Of a stretch of DNA of 64,000 bases, positions 53,018 through 64,000 are shown piece by piece. The translations under genes were made by a program, and so were the position numbers. Every line of letters starts with the position of its first letter. Within the stretch, counting starts at the first letter, position 1. A model generated the notes under the pieces. That model had not been told where the DNA came from and did no database searches. It was given only the letters and a program-made list of their open reading frames with translations. Source of the stretch: Pseudomonas sp. RIT-PI-AD (GTDB lineage Bacteria; Pseudomonadota; Gammaproteobacteria; Pseudomonadales; Pseudomonadaceae); the NCBI RefSeq assembly GCF_025642785.1, contig NZ_JANZKU010000018.1, positions 1 through 64,000 of the forward strand. Direction: 5' to 3'.

Positions 53018-53664
53018 GGGAAGGTACCTGTCGAAAGGACGGGGCTCCGGCAACGACGGCCGCGGGGGCGTCGCCTGGAAAGACCGGAGGGGATCGGGTC
53101 AGCCGCGCGGAGCGGCCGGCGGATCGACAGGCGGGGGTGGGGAAAGGGCGCAGGCGAGAGCACCTGCATGGGTACCTGCGAGGGCGCCTGCAAGGGCGTC
53201 GATGCGCGCAGCGACGTTCGCGATCACGGCCGTGGCGGGCGTGGATGCGGAAGCGGAAAGCGCTGCGGATCGAGGCATGGAGGGTTACCGGGAAAGCGGG
53301 CCGGGGGTTCCGGGCCAGGGCCTAACCCTACCCCATCGGAAAGCGGCCCGACAAGCCGGCGCCCCGGCTCGTCGTCCAGGGGCATGGCGGCCGCCATGGA
53401 CAGGTACCCGGGCTTCCTCCGGCGTACGCCGCGCCGCCGGTGCGCTTCGCCGCAAGGAACGGGGTGCCGGGAGCGGCGTCTTGCTTTAGGCTGCATCGAA
53501 CGGAGGGCCGGCCCCGACCCTCCCTTGCATGTCGTCCCCGCCGCCCGGACTCCTCCGATGACCGACCCGCGTTCCCGCTCGATGCCTTCCCGGTCGACCC
53601 CGTACCTGCCTCACCCCGGCGCGCCGCGCCTGGGTGCGAAGACACCCGGCCACGGGAGCGGCCG
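53018..53664. other. Intergenic, no convincing gene; short 12-bp tandem repeat
   Basis: This gap lies between the divergent EamA and glycosylase genes. It carries three imperfect 12-bp units (53162-53197, core CCTGCANGGG) that would encode a C-x-x-x-C pattern in one frame, but no good ribosome site or start is linked to it. All longer frames here lack family features. The glycosylase promoter is presumably at the right end. Confidence 0.5.
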
Positions 53665-54351
53665 ATGACCGCCCGGATGGGCGGCGAGGCGGATTACCGC
53701 CAGGCCAGCGCGTTCCTCGCCGACCTGGACCCGGACTGGGCCTGGCTGGTGCGCACGGTCGGCCCCTGCGCCCATGCGCCCAAGCCGTCCCGCGAACCCT
53801 ACGAGGCCCTGGCGCGGGCGATCGCCTACCAGCAACTGCACGCCCGCGCCGGCGATGCCATGCTCGGGCGCCTGCTGGCCTCGACGCCCGGCGGCGGTTT
53901 TCCCGCTCCCGCCCAACTGCTGGCCCTCGGCGCCGAGGGGTTGCGCGGGTGCGGGTTCTCCGCGAACAAGGCACTGGCCTTGTTGGGCATCGCCGAGGCC
54001 CGCCTGAGCGGGATCATCCCCAGCGGCGAGGTCGCCGCGACCCTGGACGACGAAACGCTCATCGAACGCCTGCTGCCCCTGCGCGGCGTCGGCCGCTGGA
54101 CCGTGGAAATGCTGCTGATCTACAGCCTGGAACGCATGGATGTGCTGCCCGCCGACGACTTCGGCGTGCGCGAGGGCTATCGCCGGCTGAAAGGCCTGGA
54201 GCGGCAACCCACGCGCAAGCGGATGATCGAGATCGGCGCCGCCTGGCGACCCCATCGCACCGTTGCCGCCTGGTACCTCTGGCGGGTCCCGGCGACCCCC
54301 ACGGAATTCGAGCGCAACAGGCGGAGTGCGGCGCCGGACGGCCCGGCCTAA
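53665..54351 (+). CDS. DNA-3-methyladenine glycosylase, AlkA-like HhH-GPD
   Basis: A 228-residue base-excision enzyme. The helix-hairpin-helix L-R-G-V-G-R-W-T-V-E (~residues 138-147) is followed by the catalytic Asp in L-P-A-D-D-F-G-V. It lacks the N-terminal domain of E. coli AlkA, like other short bacterial forms. It removes alkylated purines and lies just upstream of ada, so the two form an alkylation-damage group. Confidence 0.92.
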   Translation: MTARMGGEADYRQASAFLADLDPDWAWLVRTVGPCAHAPKPSREPYEALARAIAYQQLHARAGDAMLGRLLASTPGGGFPAPAQLLALGAEGLRGCGFSANKALALLGIAEARLSGIIPSGEVAATLDDETLIERLLPLRGVGRWTVEMLLIYSLERMDVLPADDFGVREGYRRLKGLERQPTRKRMIEIGAAWRPHRTVAAWYLWRVPATPTEFERNRRSAAPDGPA

Positions 54352-54389
54352 CCTGGCCTCCGATGCCCTTCCACCCTTGCGGAGCAGCC

Positions 54390-55475
54390 ATGCGCTCATC
54401 CAGATCCCCGATTCCAGGCGATGCCGCCGCCGTCCAGGCCGATCCGCGCTGGCACGCCGTGCTGGCGCGCGACCCGGCGGCCGACGGCCGTTTCGTCTAC
54501 GCCGTGCGGACCACCGGCGTGTACTGCCGGCCCAGCGCCTCGGCGCGCTTGCCGCGCCCGGAGAACGTGGAGTTCTTCGACAGCGCCGAGCAGGCCGAGG
54601 CGGCCGGTTACCGGCCGAGCCGGCGCGCGGCGGCCGACCGCGGCCAGGTGGCGGCGCGACGCGCGCAGTGGGTGGCCGAGGCTTGTCGGCGCATCGACGC
54701 GGCGGAGCAGCCGCCGAGCTTGGCCGAACTGGCCGCCGCGGCTGGCGTGAGCCCCTACCATTTCCACCGGATCTTCAAGGCGATCACCGGCCTGACCCCG
54801 AAGGCCTACGCCGACGCCCGGCGCAGGCGCGCGGTGCGGGCGGGGCTGGAAAAGGGCGCCTCGGTGACGGAAACCCTCTACGCCGCCGGATTCAATTCCA
54901 ACGGGCGCTTCTACGCCGCCAGCGACGCGCTGCTGGGGATGACCCCCAGCGACTACCGCGCGGGCGGCAGCAACACCGCGATCCGCTTCGCCCTGGGCGA
55001 GTGCTCCCTGGGTTCGATCCTGGTGGCGCAGAGCGCGCGGGGGGTGTGCGCGATCCTGCTGGGCGACGACCCGGACGCGTTGCTGCGGCAACTGCAGGAT
55101 GCCTTTCCCCGCGCCGAACTGGTCGGCGGCGACGCGCCGTTCGAGAGGCTGGTGGCGCTGGTGGTCGGCTTCATCGAGGCGCCGGCGCTGGGCCTGGACC
55201 TGCCGCTGGACGTGCGCGGCACCGCCTTCCAGCAGCGGGTGTGGCAGGCGCTGCGCGAGATTCCGTTGGGCAGCACGGCGAGCTACGCGGACATCGCCGC
55301 CCGGATCGGCGCGCCCCGCGCGGTGCGGGCCGTGGCCCGTGCCTGCGGGGCCAACCGCCTGGCGGTGGCCATTCCCTGTCACCGGGTGGTGCGCAGCGAT
55401 GGCCAGTTGTCCGGCTACCGCTGGGGGGTGGAACGCAAGCGCCGCCTGCTGGAACGAGAAACGCCGCCGTCCTGA
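54390..55475 (+). CDS. ada: Ada-type O6-methylguanine methyltransferase/AraC regulator with altered N-terminal zinc site
   Basis: A 361-residue protein with the Ada layout: N-terminal phosphotriester domain (residues ~14-85), AraC helix-turn-helix (~100-185), and a C-terminal methyltransferase with active P-C-H-R (Cys330). In E. coli four cysteines (38, 42, 69, 72) bind zinc in the N-domain. Here only the first remains (Cys46); the others read Ala50, Ser77 and Ala80. The N-domain may thus not hold zinc or accept methyl groups as in E. coli, changing how the protein senses damage, while DNA repair by Cys330 should be intact. The ATG at 54390 follows GGAG. It lies 38 bp behind the glycosylase. 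Confidence 0.92.
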   Translation: MRSSRSPIPGDAAAVQADPRWHAVLARDPAADGRFVYAVRTTGVYCRPSASARLPRPENVEFFDSAEQAEAAGYRPSRRAAADRGQVAARRAQWVAEACRRIDAAEQPPSLAELAAAAGVSPYHFHRIFKAITGLTPKAYADARRRRAVRAGLEKGASVTETLYAAGFNSNGRFYAASDALLGMTPSDYRAGGSNTAIRFALGECSLGSILVAQSARGVCAILLGDDPDALLRQLQDAFPRAELVGGDAPFERLVALVVGFIEAPALGLDLPLDVRGTAFQQRVWQALREIPLGSTASYADIAARIGAPRAVRAVARACGANRLAVAIPCHRVVRSDGQLSGYRWGVERKRRLLERETPPS

Positions 55476-55619
55476 CAGGCGCGGCCGGCGTGATCGCCCG
55501 CATGGAGTTCCCCGAAAGCGGCGGGCGGAAGGGCTGGCATCCCGGCGAAGGGGCTTACGCCGGACGAAGGGCCCCAGGGGGCTTCGATCCGTGCGCCCTG
55601 ACCGATCCCGTCTCCTGGC

Positions 55620-56654
55620 TTACAGCGCCTGGCGCGCTGCGTGCCAGGCGTGGCGCTGCTCGGCGTCGAGGAAGGTCCAGGCGACGAAGCGGCTCTGCTT
55701 CTGCCCCTGGGCCATGTCCAGGGTGCGCACTTCACGGGCCTTGGCGGCGCGCAGCCGGGCCAGCACCCCCGGCAGATTGCCGGCCTTGGACACCAGGCTG
55801 CTGAACCAGAGCACCTGGGTCGGGTAGGCGACGCTTTCGTCGATCATCCGTTGCAGGAACCCGGCTTCGCCGCCGACGCACCAGAGTTCGGCGCCCTGGC
55901 CGCCGAAATTGAGCAGCGGCAGCCTGCGCCGCGGATCGAGCTTGCCGAGGTTGCGCCACTTGCGCTGGCTGCCGCGGGTGGCTTCGTCGAGGGAGGCGTG
56001 GAACGGCGGGTTGCACAGGCTCAGGTCGAAACGCTCGCCGGTCTCCAGCAGGCCCTTGAACAGGTGCCGCGGTTCGGCTTGCCTGCGCAGCTCGATGGCC
56101 CCGTCGAGCCCGGGGTTGCCGGCGACGATCGCCCGCGCCGAGTCCAGCGCCTGCGGGTCGATGTCGGCGCCGACGAAGCGCCAGCCGTATTCGCAATGGC
56201 CGATCAGCGGGTAGATGCAATTGGCGCCGACGCCGATGTCCAGCACGCGCACCGCCGGGCCGCGGGGGATCGTCGCCTCGAGGGACCGCGCCGGGTGCCC
56301 GGCCGCGGTGGCGCCCGCCTGGCGATCCTCGGCGAGCAGGTCGGCCAGGCCGTGCAGGTAGTCGGCGCGGCCGGGAATCGGCGGGCACAGGTAGCCGGGC
56401 GGAATGTCCCAGTGGGCGATGCCGTAGAAGCGCTTGAGCAGGGCGCGGTTGAACACCTTCACCGCCTCGGGATCGGCGAAGTCGATGCTCGGCTTGCCAT
56501 AGGGGTTGAGGATCACGTGGGCGGCCAGCGCCGGGCTTTCGGCGATCAGCGCGGGGAAGTCGTAGCGGCCCTGGTGGCGGTTGCGCGGGTGCAGCGTGGC
56601 CGGGCGTTCGGCGGGAGGCGTGGGGCGCGGGGCGCCGCCGCGGGGTCTGGACAT
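55620..56654 (-). CDS. rlmF: 23S rRNA (adenine1618-N6)-methyltransferase RlmF
   Basis: A 344-residue SAM-dependent enzyme. [12 protein letters not shown] near residue 22, the SAM loop [13 protein letters not shown] and the N-P-P-F active motif (L-C-N-P-P-F-H-A-S) identify it. The first ~20 residues are a Pro/Arg-rich extension; translation may begin later, but no better start is apparent. Confidence 0.95.
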   Translation of the reverse strand: MSRPRGGAPRPTPPAERPATLHPRNRHQGRYDFPALIAESPALAAHVILNPYGKPSIDFADPEAVKVFNRALLKRFYGIAHWDIPPGYLCPPIPGRADYLHGLADLLAEDRQAGATAAGHPARSLEATIPRGPAVRVLDIGVGANCIYPLIGHCEYGWRFVGADIDPQALDSARAIVAGNPGLDGAIELRRQAEPRHLFKGLLETGERFDLSLCNPPFHASLDEATRGSQRKWRNLGKLDPRRRLPLLNFGGQGAELWCVGGEAGFLQRMIDESVAYPTQVLWFSSLVSKAGNLPGVLARLRAAKAREVRTLDMAQGQKQSRFVAWTFLDAEQRHAWHAARQAL

Positions 56655-56724
56655 AGCGGGATCGGTCGAGTGGGGCGGGCCGGCATTCTCCCACAGCCGC
56701 GCGCCCGGCGGCAGCGGCCGCGCC

Positions 56725-58557
56725 TCAGTACAGCGGGAACAGCCAGGGCACCATCAGCACGCTGATCAGCATCACCAGCAGGGTGAAGGGCACGCCGATC
56801 TTCACGAAGTCGCCGAAGCGGTACTGGCCCGGGCCCAGCACCAGAGTGTTCACCGGCGAGGAAATCGGCGTCATGAAAGCTGCCGAGGCGGCCAGGGCCA
56901 CGGTGATCGCGAAGGGGTAGGGCGAGGCGCCGAGCTGCTGCGCGGTGGCGATGGCCACCGGCGCCATCAACACCGCGGTGGCGGTGTTGGAGATGAACAG
57001 GCCGATCAGCGCGGTGAGGGCGAACAGGCTGGCGAGGATCGCATAGGGGCCGGCGTCGCCGAGCAGGCCGACCAGCCCGGCCACCGCCAGCTCGATGCCG
57101 CCGGTCTTCTCCAGGGCCAGGGCGAACGGCAGCATGCCGACGATCAGGATCAGGCTCTGCCAGTGGATCGAGCGGTAGGCGCTGTCCATGTCGATGCAGC
57201 GGAAGGCGCCCATCACCAGGCAGCCGATCAGCGCGGCGAGCACGTTGGGCACCCAGCCGCCGATCATCAGCAGCACCATCAGCGCCAGGGCCAGCAGGGC
57301 GAAGGGCGCGCGGCTGGCGGCCGGCGCCACCTCGTCCACTTCGGCCGGCAGGCTCAGCACGAGGAAATCCCGTTGCTGGGTCTGCAACTGGCGAATCGCC
57401 TTCCACGGGCCTATCACCAGCAGGGTGTCGGCGAAGCGCAGGCGTTCCTCCACCAGCGCCCCGGTGAGGGGCTCGCGCTCCCGGCGCAGGCCGATCACGT
57501 TGAGCCCGTACTGGCTGCGGAAGGCCAGCTCCAGCAGGGTCTTGCCGATCAGCGTGGACTCCGGCGGCAGGGTCACTTCGGCCATGCCCACCTCCCGCGA
57601 CTGGTCGGTGAAGTAGCTGCCGCGCAGGCGCAGCGGCTCCAGGCCGAGCTGCCGGCACAGGGCGTGGAGGTCTTCGAGGGGCGCGAAGAGGTCGAGCAGC
57701 AGCACGTCGCCTGCCTTGATCTCGGTGCTGGCGCTGGGGCTGAGCACTTCGCGGCCGAAGCGGTATTGCCGCTCGATGCCCACCACGTTGGCGCCATGCA
57801 GGGTACGCAGGTGCAGCTCCTGCAACGGCCGGCCGAGCAGCGGCGAGTCGGCGCTCACCCGCAGGCGCCGTTCGCGGCCGGCCAGGTGATAGTCGCGGAC
57901 CAGGTCGAGCAAGGTGCGCCGCGCCTGGCGCGCGTCGTCCTTGGGGCTGGTGCCGCCGAGCCAGCGGCGGGTGAGCAGCATGTAGCCAACGCCCAGGGCC
58001 AGCACCGCCAGGCCGAACGGGGTGACGGCGAAGAACCCCAGGCCTTCGTAGCCGGCGCGGCGCAGCTCGCTGTGCACCACCAGGTTCGGCGCCGTGGCCA
58101 CCAGGGTGAGCATGCCGCTGATCAGCCCGGCGACCGACAGCGGCATCATCAGCCGGCGCGGCGAAATGCGCAGGCGCGAGGCGACGCTGAGCACCACCGG
58201 AATGAAGATCGCCACCACCCCGGTGGAGCTCATCACCGAGCCGAGCCCGGCGGCGGCCAGCATCAGCAGTACCAGCAAGCGCGTCTCGCTGCTGCCGGCG
58301 CGGCGTGCCAGCCATTCGCCGAGGCGCAGGGCCACGCCGGTGCGCACCAGGCCCTCGCCGATAACGAAGAGCGCGGCGATCAGCACCACGCTGGGATCGC
58401 TGAAGCCGGCCAGGGCGTCCTGCACGTCGATCACTCCCGACAGCGGCAGGATCACCATCACCAGCAGCGCCACCACGTCCATCCGCGGCCGGTTGGCGAC
58501 GAACAGCGCCACGGCGACGGCCAGCAGGGTCAGCACCCAGATCAATTGCGGATTCAT
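56725..58557 (-). CDS. SLC13-family permease with two RCK_C domains
   Basis: A 610-residue membrane protein, with about 11-12 helices in two halves ([13 protein letters not shown] in the first; [11 protein letters not shown] in the second, both typical of divalent-anion/Na+ symporters). They are separated by a ~220-residue cytoplasmic region with two TrkA-C/RCK_C domains ([10 protein letters not shown] and [12 protein letters not shown]). Related proteins transport sulfate or dicarboxylates; the substrate is not resolvable. Confidence 0.92.
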   Translation of the reverse strand: MNPQLIWVLTLLAVAVALFVANRPRMDVVALLVMVILPLSGVIDVQDALAGFSDPSVVLIAALFVIGEGLVRTGVALRLGEWLARRAGSSETRLLVLLMLAAAGLGSVMSSTGVVAIFIPVVLSVASRLRISPRRLMMPLSVAGLISGMLTLVATAPNLVVHSELRRAGYEGLGFFAVTPFGLAVLALGVGYMLLTRRWLGGTSPKDDARQARRTLLDLVRDYHLAGRERRLRVSADSPLLGRPLQELHLRTLHGANVVGIERQYRFGREVLSPSASTEIKAGDVLLLDLFAPLEDLHALCRQLGLEPLRLRGSYFTDQSREVGMAEVTLPPESTLIGKTLLELAFRSQYGLNVIGLRREREPLTGALVEERLRFADTLLVIGPWKAIRQLQTQQRDFLVLSLPAEVDEVAPAASRAPFALLALALMVLLMIGGWVPNVLAALIGCLVMGAFRCIDMDSAYRSIHWQSLILIVGMLPFALALEKTGGIELAVAGLVGLLGDAGPYAILASLFALTALIGLFISNTATAVLMAPVAIATAQQLGASPYPFAITVALAASAAFMTPISSPVNTLVLGPGQYRFGDFVKIGVPFTLLVMLISVLMVPWLFPLY

Positions 58558-58591
58558 CCCGTCCCCTCGGTAAGGCGTCGCTCGCAGCCTG

Positions 58592-58888
58592 TCACGGATA
58601 GCCGAGGGTGTGCTTGATGTGCGGCAAATGCGTGGCGATCCACTGGCGATCGATCGGCCCCCAGTCGCGGATGCGGTAGTGGCCGGCGTTGTTGCGCTCG
58701 CCGGCGTCCTGTTCGAAGACGCAGTCGATGTCCAGCTCGGCGAGGGCGGCGAGGGTGTCCTGGGCGGTGCGTCGGGGCATGCCGGTGGCGCTCATCAGCG
58801 CCGGCACGCTGGTGGCCGCGCCGCTGTCGATCAGCCAGGCGACGTAGAGGCGGCGGTAGAAGCTGGTGCGGGTCTTGCTGGTCTGCAT
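58592..58888 (-). CDS. Small winged-helix DNA-binding protein
   Basis: A 98-residue protein with a helix-turn-helix of the type [19 protein letters not shown] (residues ~27-46), then a beta wing (H-Y-R-I-R-D-W-G). It is conserved in pseudomonads as a hypothetical regulator. It lies on the same strand as the upstream valS side and 34 bp before the SLC13 gene, so it may control that gene. Confidence 0.75.
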   Translation of the reverse strand: MQTSKTRTSFYRRLYVAWLIDSGAATSVPALMSATGMPRRTAQDTLAALAELDIDCVFEQDAGERNNAGHYRIRDWGPIDRQWIATHLPHIKHTLGYP

Positions 58889-59098
58889 GGCGGGTATCCG
58901 TGGCGCTCAAGGGTAGAGACGTGCCGCCCGGCGGCGCAGGGTGCAATGGCGGCTGGCGAAGAACGGGTGGATCACGCCGCGCCCCAGCGGGGCGGCGACG
59001 CGCGCCTATCCTGCCAGCCCCGGGCGACCGGGTGTAGTGCCCCCTGTGCCAGCCTGCCGGAGGAGGATGGCGTGCAAGGAGGTGTAGGTGAAGGGAGC
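58889..59098. other. Intergenic, no gene seen
   Basis: Part of a 538-bp gap between the winged-helix gene and valS. This part holds no coherent frame; the rest contains two palindromic repeats and the valS terminator. Confidence 0.5.
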
Positions 59099-59196
59099 GG
59101 TGGATCGGTGAAGCGTGATCCACCCTACGGGGGGCGAGAACCGCGATCGAGGGTTGCTCGTCCCGTAGGGTGGATGACGCTTTTTTCATCCACCAC
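59099..59196. repeat. Palindromic intergenic repeat, copy 1
   Basis: An about 97-bp unit. GGTGGATC and GATCCACC flank an outer hairpin, CACCCTACGGG pairs with CCCGTAGGGTG, and the unit ends CATCCACC. It is nearly identical to copy 2, 176 bp further on. It has the layout of a REP/MITE-like element. Confidence 0.8.
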
Positions 59197-59274
59197 CCGC
59201 CGACGCCGAAGGTGATCGCGGGAGCGTCATTCGGAAAAGCACGACCTGGCGAGAAATGCCGCGGGGGGCCATCC

Positions 59275-59372
59275 GGTGGATCGGTGGAGCGTGATCCACC
59301 CTACGGGGGGCGAGAACCGCGACCGCGGACTGTTCGTCCCGTAGGGTGGATGACGCTTTTTTCATCCACCAC
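59275..59372. repeat. Palindromic intergenic repeat, copy 2
   Basis: This is a second copy in direct orientation, differing from copy 1 by a few substitutions mainly in the central loop (GATCGAGGGTTGC against GACCGCGGACTGT). Both copies end ~25-200 bp from the valS terminator. Confidence 0.8.
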
Positions 59373-59396
59373 GCCGCCGGCGTGGGGGCGCCATGA

Positions 59397-59422
59397 AAAA
59401 GCCCGGGCGGGCCCGGGCTTTT
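59397..59422 (-). terminator. Terminator of valS
   Basis: AAAAGCCCGGGC-GG-GCCCGGGCTTTT is a perfect 12-bp stem with T tracts, five bases from the valS stop. Confidence 0.92.
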
Positions 59423-59426
59423 GGCG

Positions 59427-62258
<2,832 letters not shown>

Positions 62259-62433
62259 GGGGGCGGGACCCTTACTCGCGGCTGATCGGGAAAGCCGCCG
62301 AGTATAGCGGGATGGCGCGCCGGGCGGGAATCGCGGCGCGTCCGCCGGCGCGGCCCGGCGGATTGACATGCATCAAGGGCCGAGGCGGCGCGTTGCGCTG
62401 GAATGCCGGTTTTTTCATGCGGAGGAGCCGCCG

Positions 62434-63291
62434 ATGAACAGTCTGCTGGTCGCCACCGACCTGTCCGCGCGCTCGGAGCACGCCATCCTGCGTGCGGTAC
62501 GCCTGGTACGCGACTTCGGCTGCGACTGGACGTTGCTGCACGTGGTGGACGAAGACTATCCGGAGAGCGTGCTGGAGCATCAGGTGGCGCAGATCACCGA
62601 ACTGCTGCTGGCGCGGGTCGACCGCCTCGAAACCTTGTGCGGCCGCCGTCCGCGGGTGCTGGTATGCGCCGGCGACGCCGAGCGCTGCATCGGCGAGATG
62701 AGCCTGGAGCTGGGCGTCGACCTGGTGCTGCTCGGCCGCCATCGGCCCAGCGCCGCCCGCGAGGCGTTCGTCGGCACCACCGGCGAACGGGTGCTGCGCC
62801 GCGCGCGCCTGCCGGTGCTGCGGGTGAGCGGGCCGGCCGAGGAGGACTACCGCGGCCTGCTGCTGGCCCTCGACCTGTCGCCGACCTCGGCCGCCGCGCT
62901 GCGTCGCAGCCGCGACCTGGGATTGCTGGAACGCTACCGGAGCTGGGTGCTGTATGCCTTCGAGCCCTTCGCCAAGGGCTTCATGCTCTACGCCGGGATC
63001 GATCAGGCGCAGATGCGCGAACACGTCGCCGAGACCGAGCGGCGCGCCGCGCGGGCGCTGCGGACCTTCCTCGCCGAGCAAGAGGCGAACTTCCCCGAAG
63101 AGCGCCTGCGGGTGAGCGAAGGCGCCCCGCTGGAGGTGGTGCGGCGCACCCAGGCGGAGTTGCGCCCGCAGTTGCTGGTGATCGGCACCCACGGCCAGTT
63201 GAGCCTGAAGAAAGCCATGCTCGGCGGCCTGGCCACGGCGCTGCTCAAGGAAGGCGCCGGCGACATCCTCTGCGTGCCGCCGCAGGCCTGA
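62434..63291 (+). CDS. Tandem universal stress protein (UspA-like)
   Basis: A 285-residue protein made of two Usp domains (about 1-140 and 150-285). The second holds the ATP-binding pattern G-T-H-G-Q followed by G-G-L-A-T-A-L; the first has a related but looser L-G-R-H-R-P-S. GGAGGAG precedes the ATG. It is divergent from valS and convergent with the acyltransferase. It resembles UspE-type proteins used in stationary or anaerobic survival. Confidence 0.9.
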   Translation: MNSLLVATDLSARSEHAILRAVRLVRDFGCDWTLLHVVDEDYPESVLEHQVAQITELLLARVDRLETLCGRRPRVLVCAGDAERCIGEMSLELGVDLVLLGRHRPSAAREAFVGTTGERVLRRARLPVLRVSGPAEEDYRGLLLALDLSPTSAAALRRSRDLGLLERYRSWVLYAFEPFAKGFMLYAGIDQAQMREHVAETERRAARALRTFLAEQEANFPEERLRVSEGAPLEVVRRTQAELRPQLLVIGTHGQLSLKKAMLGGLATALLKEGAGDILCVPPQA

Positions 63292-63327
63292 GGCGGCGGC
63301 TTTTCCGCCGGGTGTCGGCCCTGGCCG

Positions 63328-64000
63328 TCAGGCCGCTTTGCGCAGGGCGGGCGCGCTGAGGCCGAGGGCCTCGGCGATGGCCGCCTGGGCGCGCGCCGCC
63401 AGTTCGTTGCGCGACAGGCCCTGGCTGGGAATCGGCGCCAGCAGGTGGATGTCTACCTCGCCGACGTCCGCTTCGAACAGGCGCAGCAAATGGCTGACCA
63501 GGTCGTCGTCGCCGACGAAGGGCGCGAGGGGGTCCGCTCCGTCCCCGCGGCGGTAGCGGATCGCCACCGGTTGCAGCGCTCGTTGCGCCTCGAGAGCGCA
63601 GGCCAGCAAGCGTCCGTGGAAGGTGCGCAGGCCGTTGCCGTCGGTGGTGGTGCCTTCCGGGAAGATCAGCAGCGCGCGGTCCTGGCGCAGGTGCTGGGCC
63701 AGGCGCGGGCCGAGCAGGGCGCCTTCGCCCGCGCCGCGGCGGATGAACAGGGTGCCGGCCTGTTGCGCCAGCCAGCCGGCCAGCGGCCAGGCGCGCACCT
63801 CGGCCTTGGACAGGAAGGCCAGCGGCGCCAGGGCGCCGAGCAGCGGGATGTCGGTCCAGGACACGTGGTTGGCGACCCACAGCATCGGCTCCCGGGGCAC
63901 CTGCCCGTGGACCCGCACCCGCATGGGCAGGGCGCGCGCGAGGCGGGCGAGGAACCAGCGGGTCAGGCGCGGGCGCAGCCGCGGGTCGCGGGTAAGGCGC
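63328..64000 (-). CDS. PlsC-type 1-acyl-glycerol-3-phosphate acyltransferase (5' end outside window)
   Basis: The frame is open through base 64000, so the start is outside. At least 223 residues are visible: the acyltransferase block N-H-V-S-W-T-D (the NHx4D catalytic motif), then F-P-E-G-T-T-T-D-G for glycerol-phosphate binding. It acylates lysophosphatidic acid or a related lipid (OlsA-like enzymes share these motifs). The first internal ATG at 63924 is not the true start, because coding sequence continues upstream (L-T-R-W-F-L-A-R-L). Confidence 0.88.
   Translation of the reverse strand, partial: RLTRDPRLRPRLTRWFLARLARALPMRVRVHGQVPREPMLWVANHVSWTDIPLLGALAPLAFLSKAEVRAWPLAGWLAQQAGTLFIRRGAGEGALLGPRLAQHLRQDRALLIFPEGTTTDGNGLRTFHGRLLACALEAQRALQPVAIRYRRGDGADPLAPFVGDDDLVSHLLRLFEADVGEVDIHLLAPIPSQGLSRNELAARAQAAIAEALGLSAPALRKAA

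Noticed and set aside
63292-63320. Terminator after the UspA gene
   Set aside because: GGCGG/CCGCC can pair but no T tract follows on either strand.

Overview
The window is GC-rich Gammaproteobacterial chromosome, most likely a Pseudomonas of the P. aeruginosa / citronellolis / nitroreducens type. The strongest evidence is the block from 22.3 to 38.1 kb: ychF, pth, rplY, prs, tRNA-Gln, ispE, lolB, a TPR lipoprotein, hemA, prfA, prmC, moeB, murI, pagL, phrB, a MerR regulator and a DUF523/DUF1722 gene. I recall the same gene order from P. aeruginosa PAO1. A pfeRSAE enterobactin operon and a VgrG/PAAR/DUF4123 type VI secretion cassette fit the same assignment.

Layout. 1-5.5 kb: the 3' end of a T6SS cassette, with VgrG (cut by the window edge), PAAR spike, DUF4123 adaptor, a small companion protein, a coiled-coil/pesticin-like lysozyme effector and two exported immunity candidates, followed by the decayed remains of a second adaptor-companion pair. 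5.6-10.2 kb: the large helicase Lhr and a small membrane protein. 10.6-11.8 kb: a broken phage-type integrase, a YhfG-Fic toxin/antitoxin pair and tRNA-Met. 11.9-18.5 kb: a secreted alpha/beta hydrolase and the pfeR-pfeS-pfeA-pfeE siderophore operon. 18.9-22.2 kb: an arylsulfotransferase-like protein and an SsuA-like binding protein, divergent from a GlxA-type AraC regulator. 22.3-38.1 kb: the conserved housekeeping block (translation, PRPP, isoprenoid, lipoprotein sorting, haem, wall and lipid A genes) followed by a probable light-response group (phrB, MerR/LitR-like, DUF523). 38.3-42.6 kb: GIY-YIG protein, GST, membrane-anchored glutaredoxin, NdpA and an orphan TAXI-type binding protein. 42.7-49.5 kb: sbcD and sbcC, unusually split by an SRPBCC protein and a zinc alcohol dehydrogenase. 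49.5-52.0 kb: a decayed IS5-type element and an AT-rich overlapping gene pair that looks like a membrane-active toxin with a membrane partner. 52.2-64 kb: EamA transporter, an AlkA-like glycosylase and Ada (alkylation repair), rlmF, an SLC13 transporter, a small winged-helix protein, two copies of a ~97-bp palindromic repeat, valS, a tandem UspA protein and a PlsC-type acyltransferase cut by the window edge.

Accessory DNA is concentrated in three places: the T6SS cargo (about 3.6-5.5 kb), the integrase/Fic spot (10.6-11.7 kb) and the IS/AT-rich pair (49.5-51.4 kb). The least explained loci are the AT-rich pair at 50.5-52.0 kb, the two immunity candidates behind the lysozyme effector, and the Ada protein that has lost three of its four N-terminal zinc cysteines.
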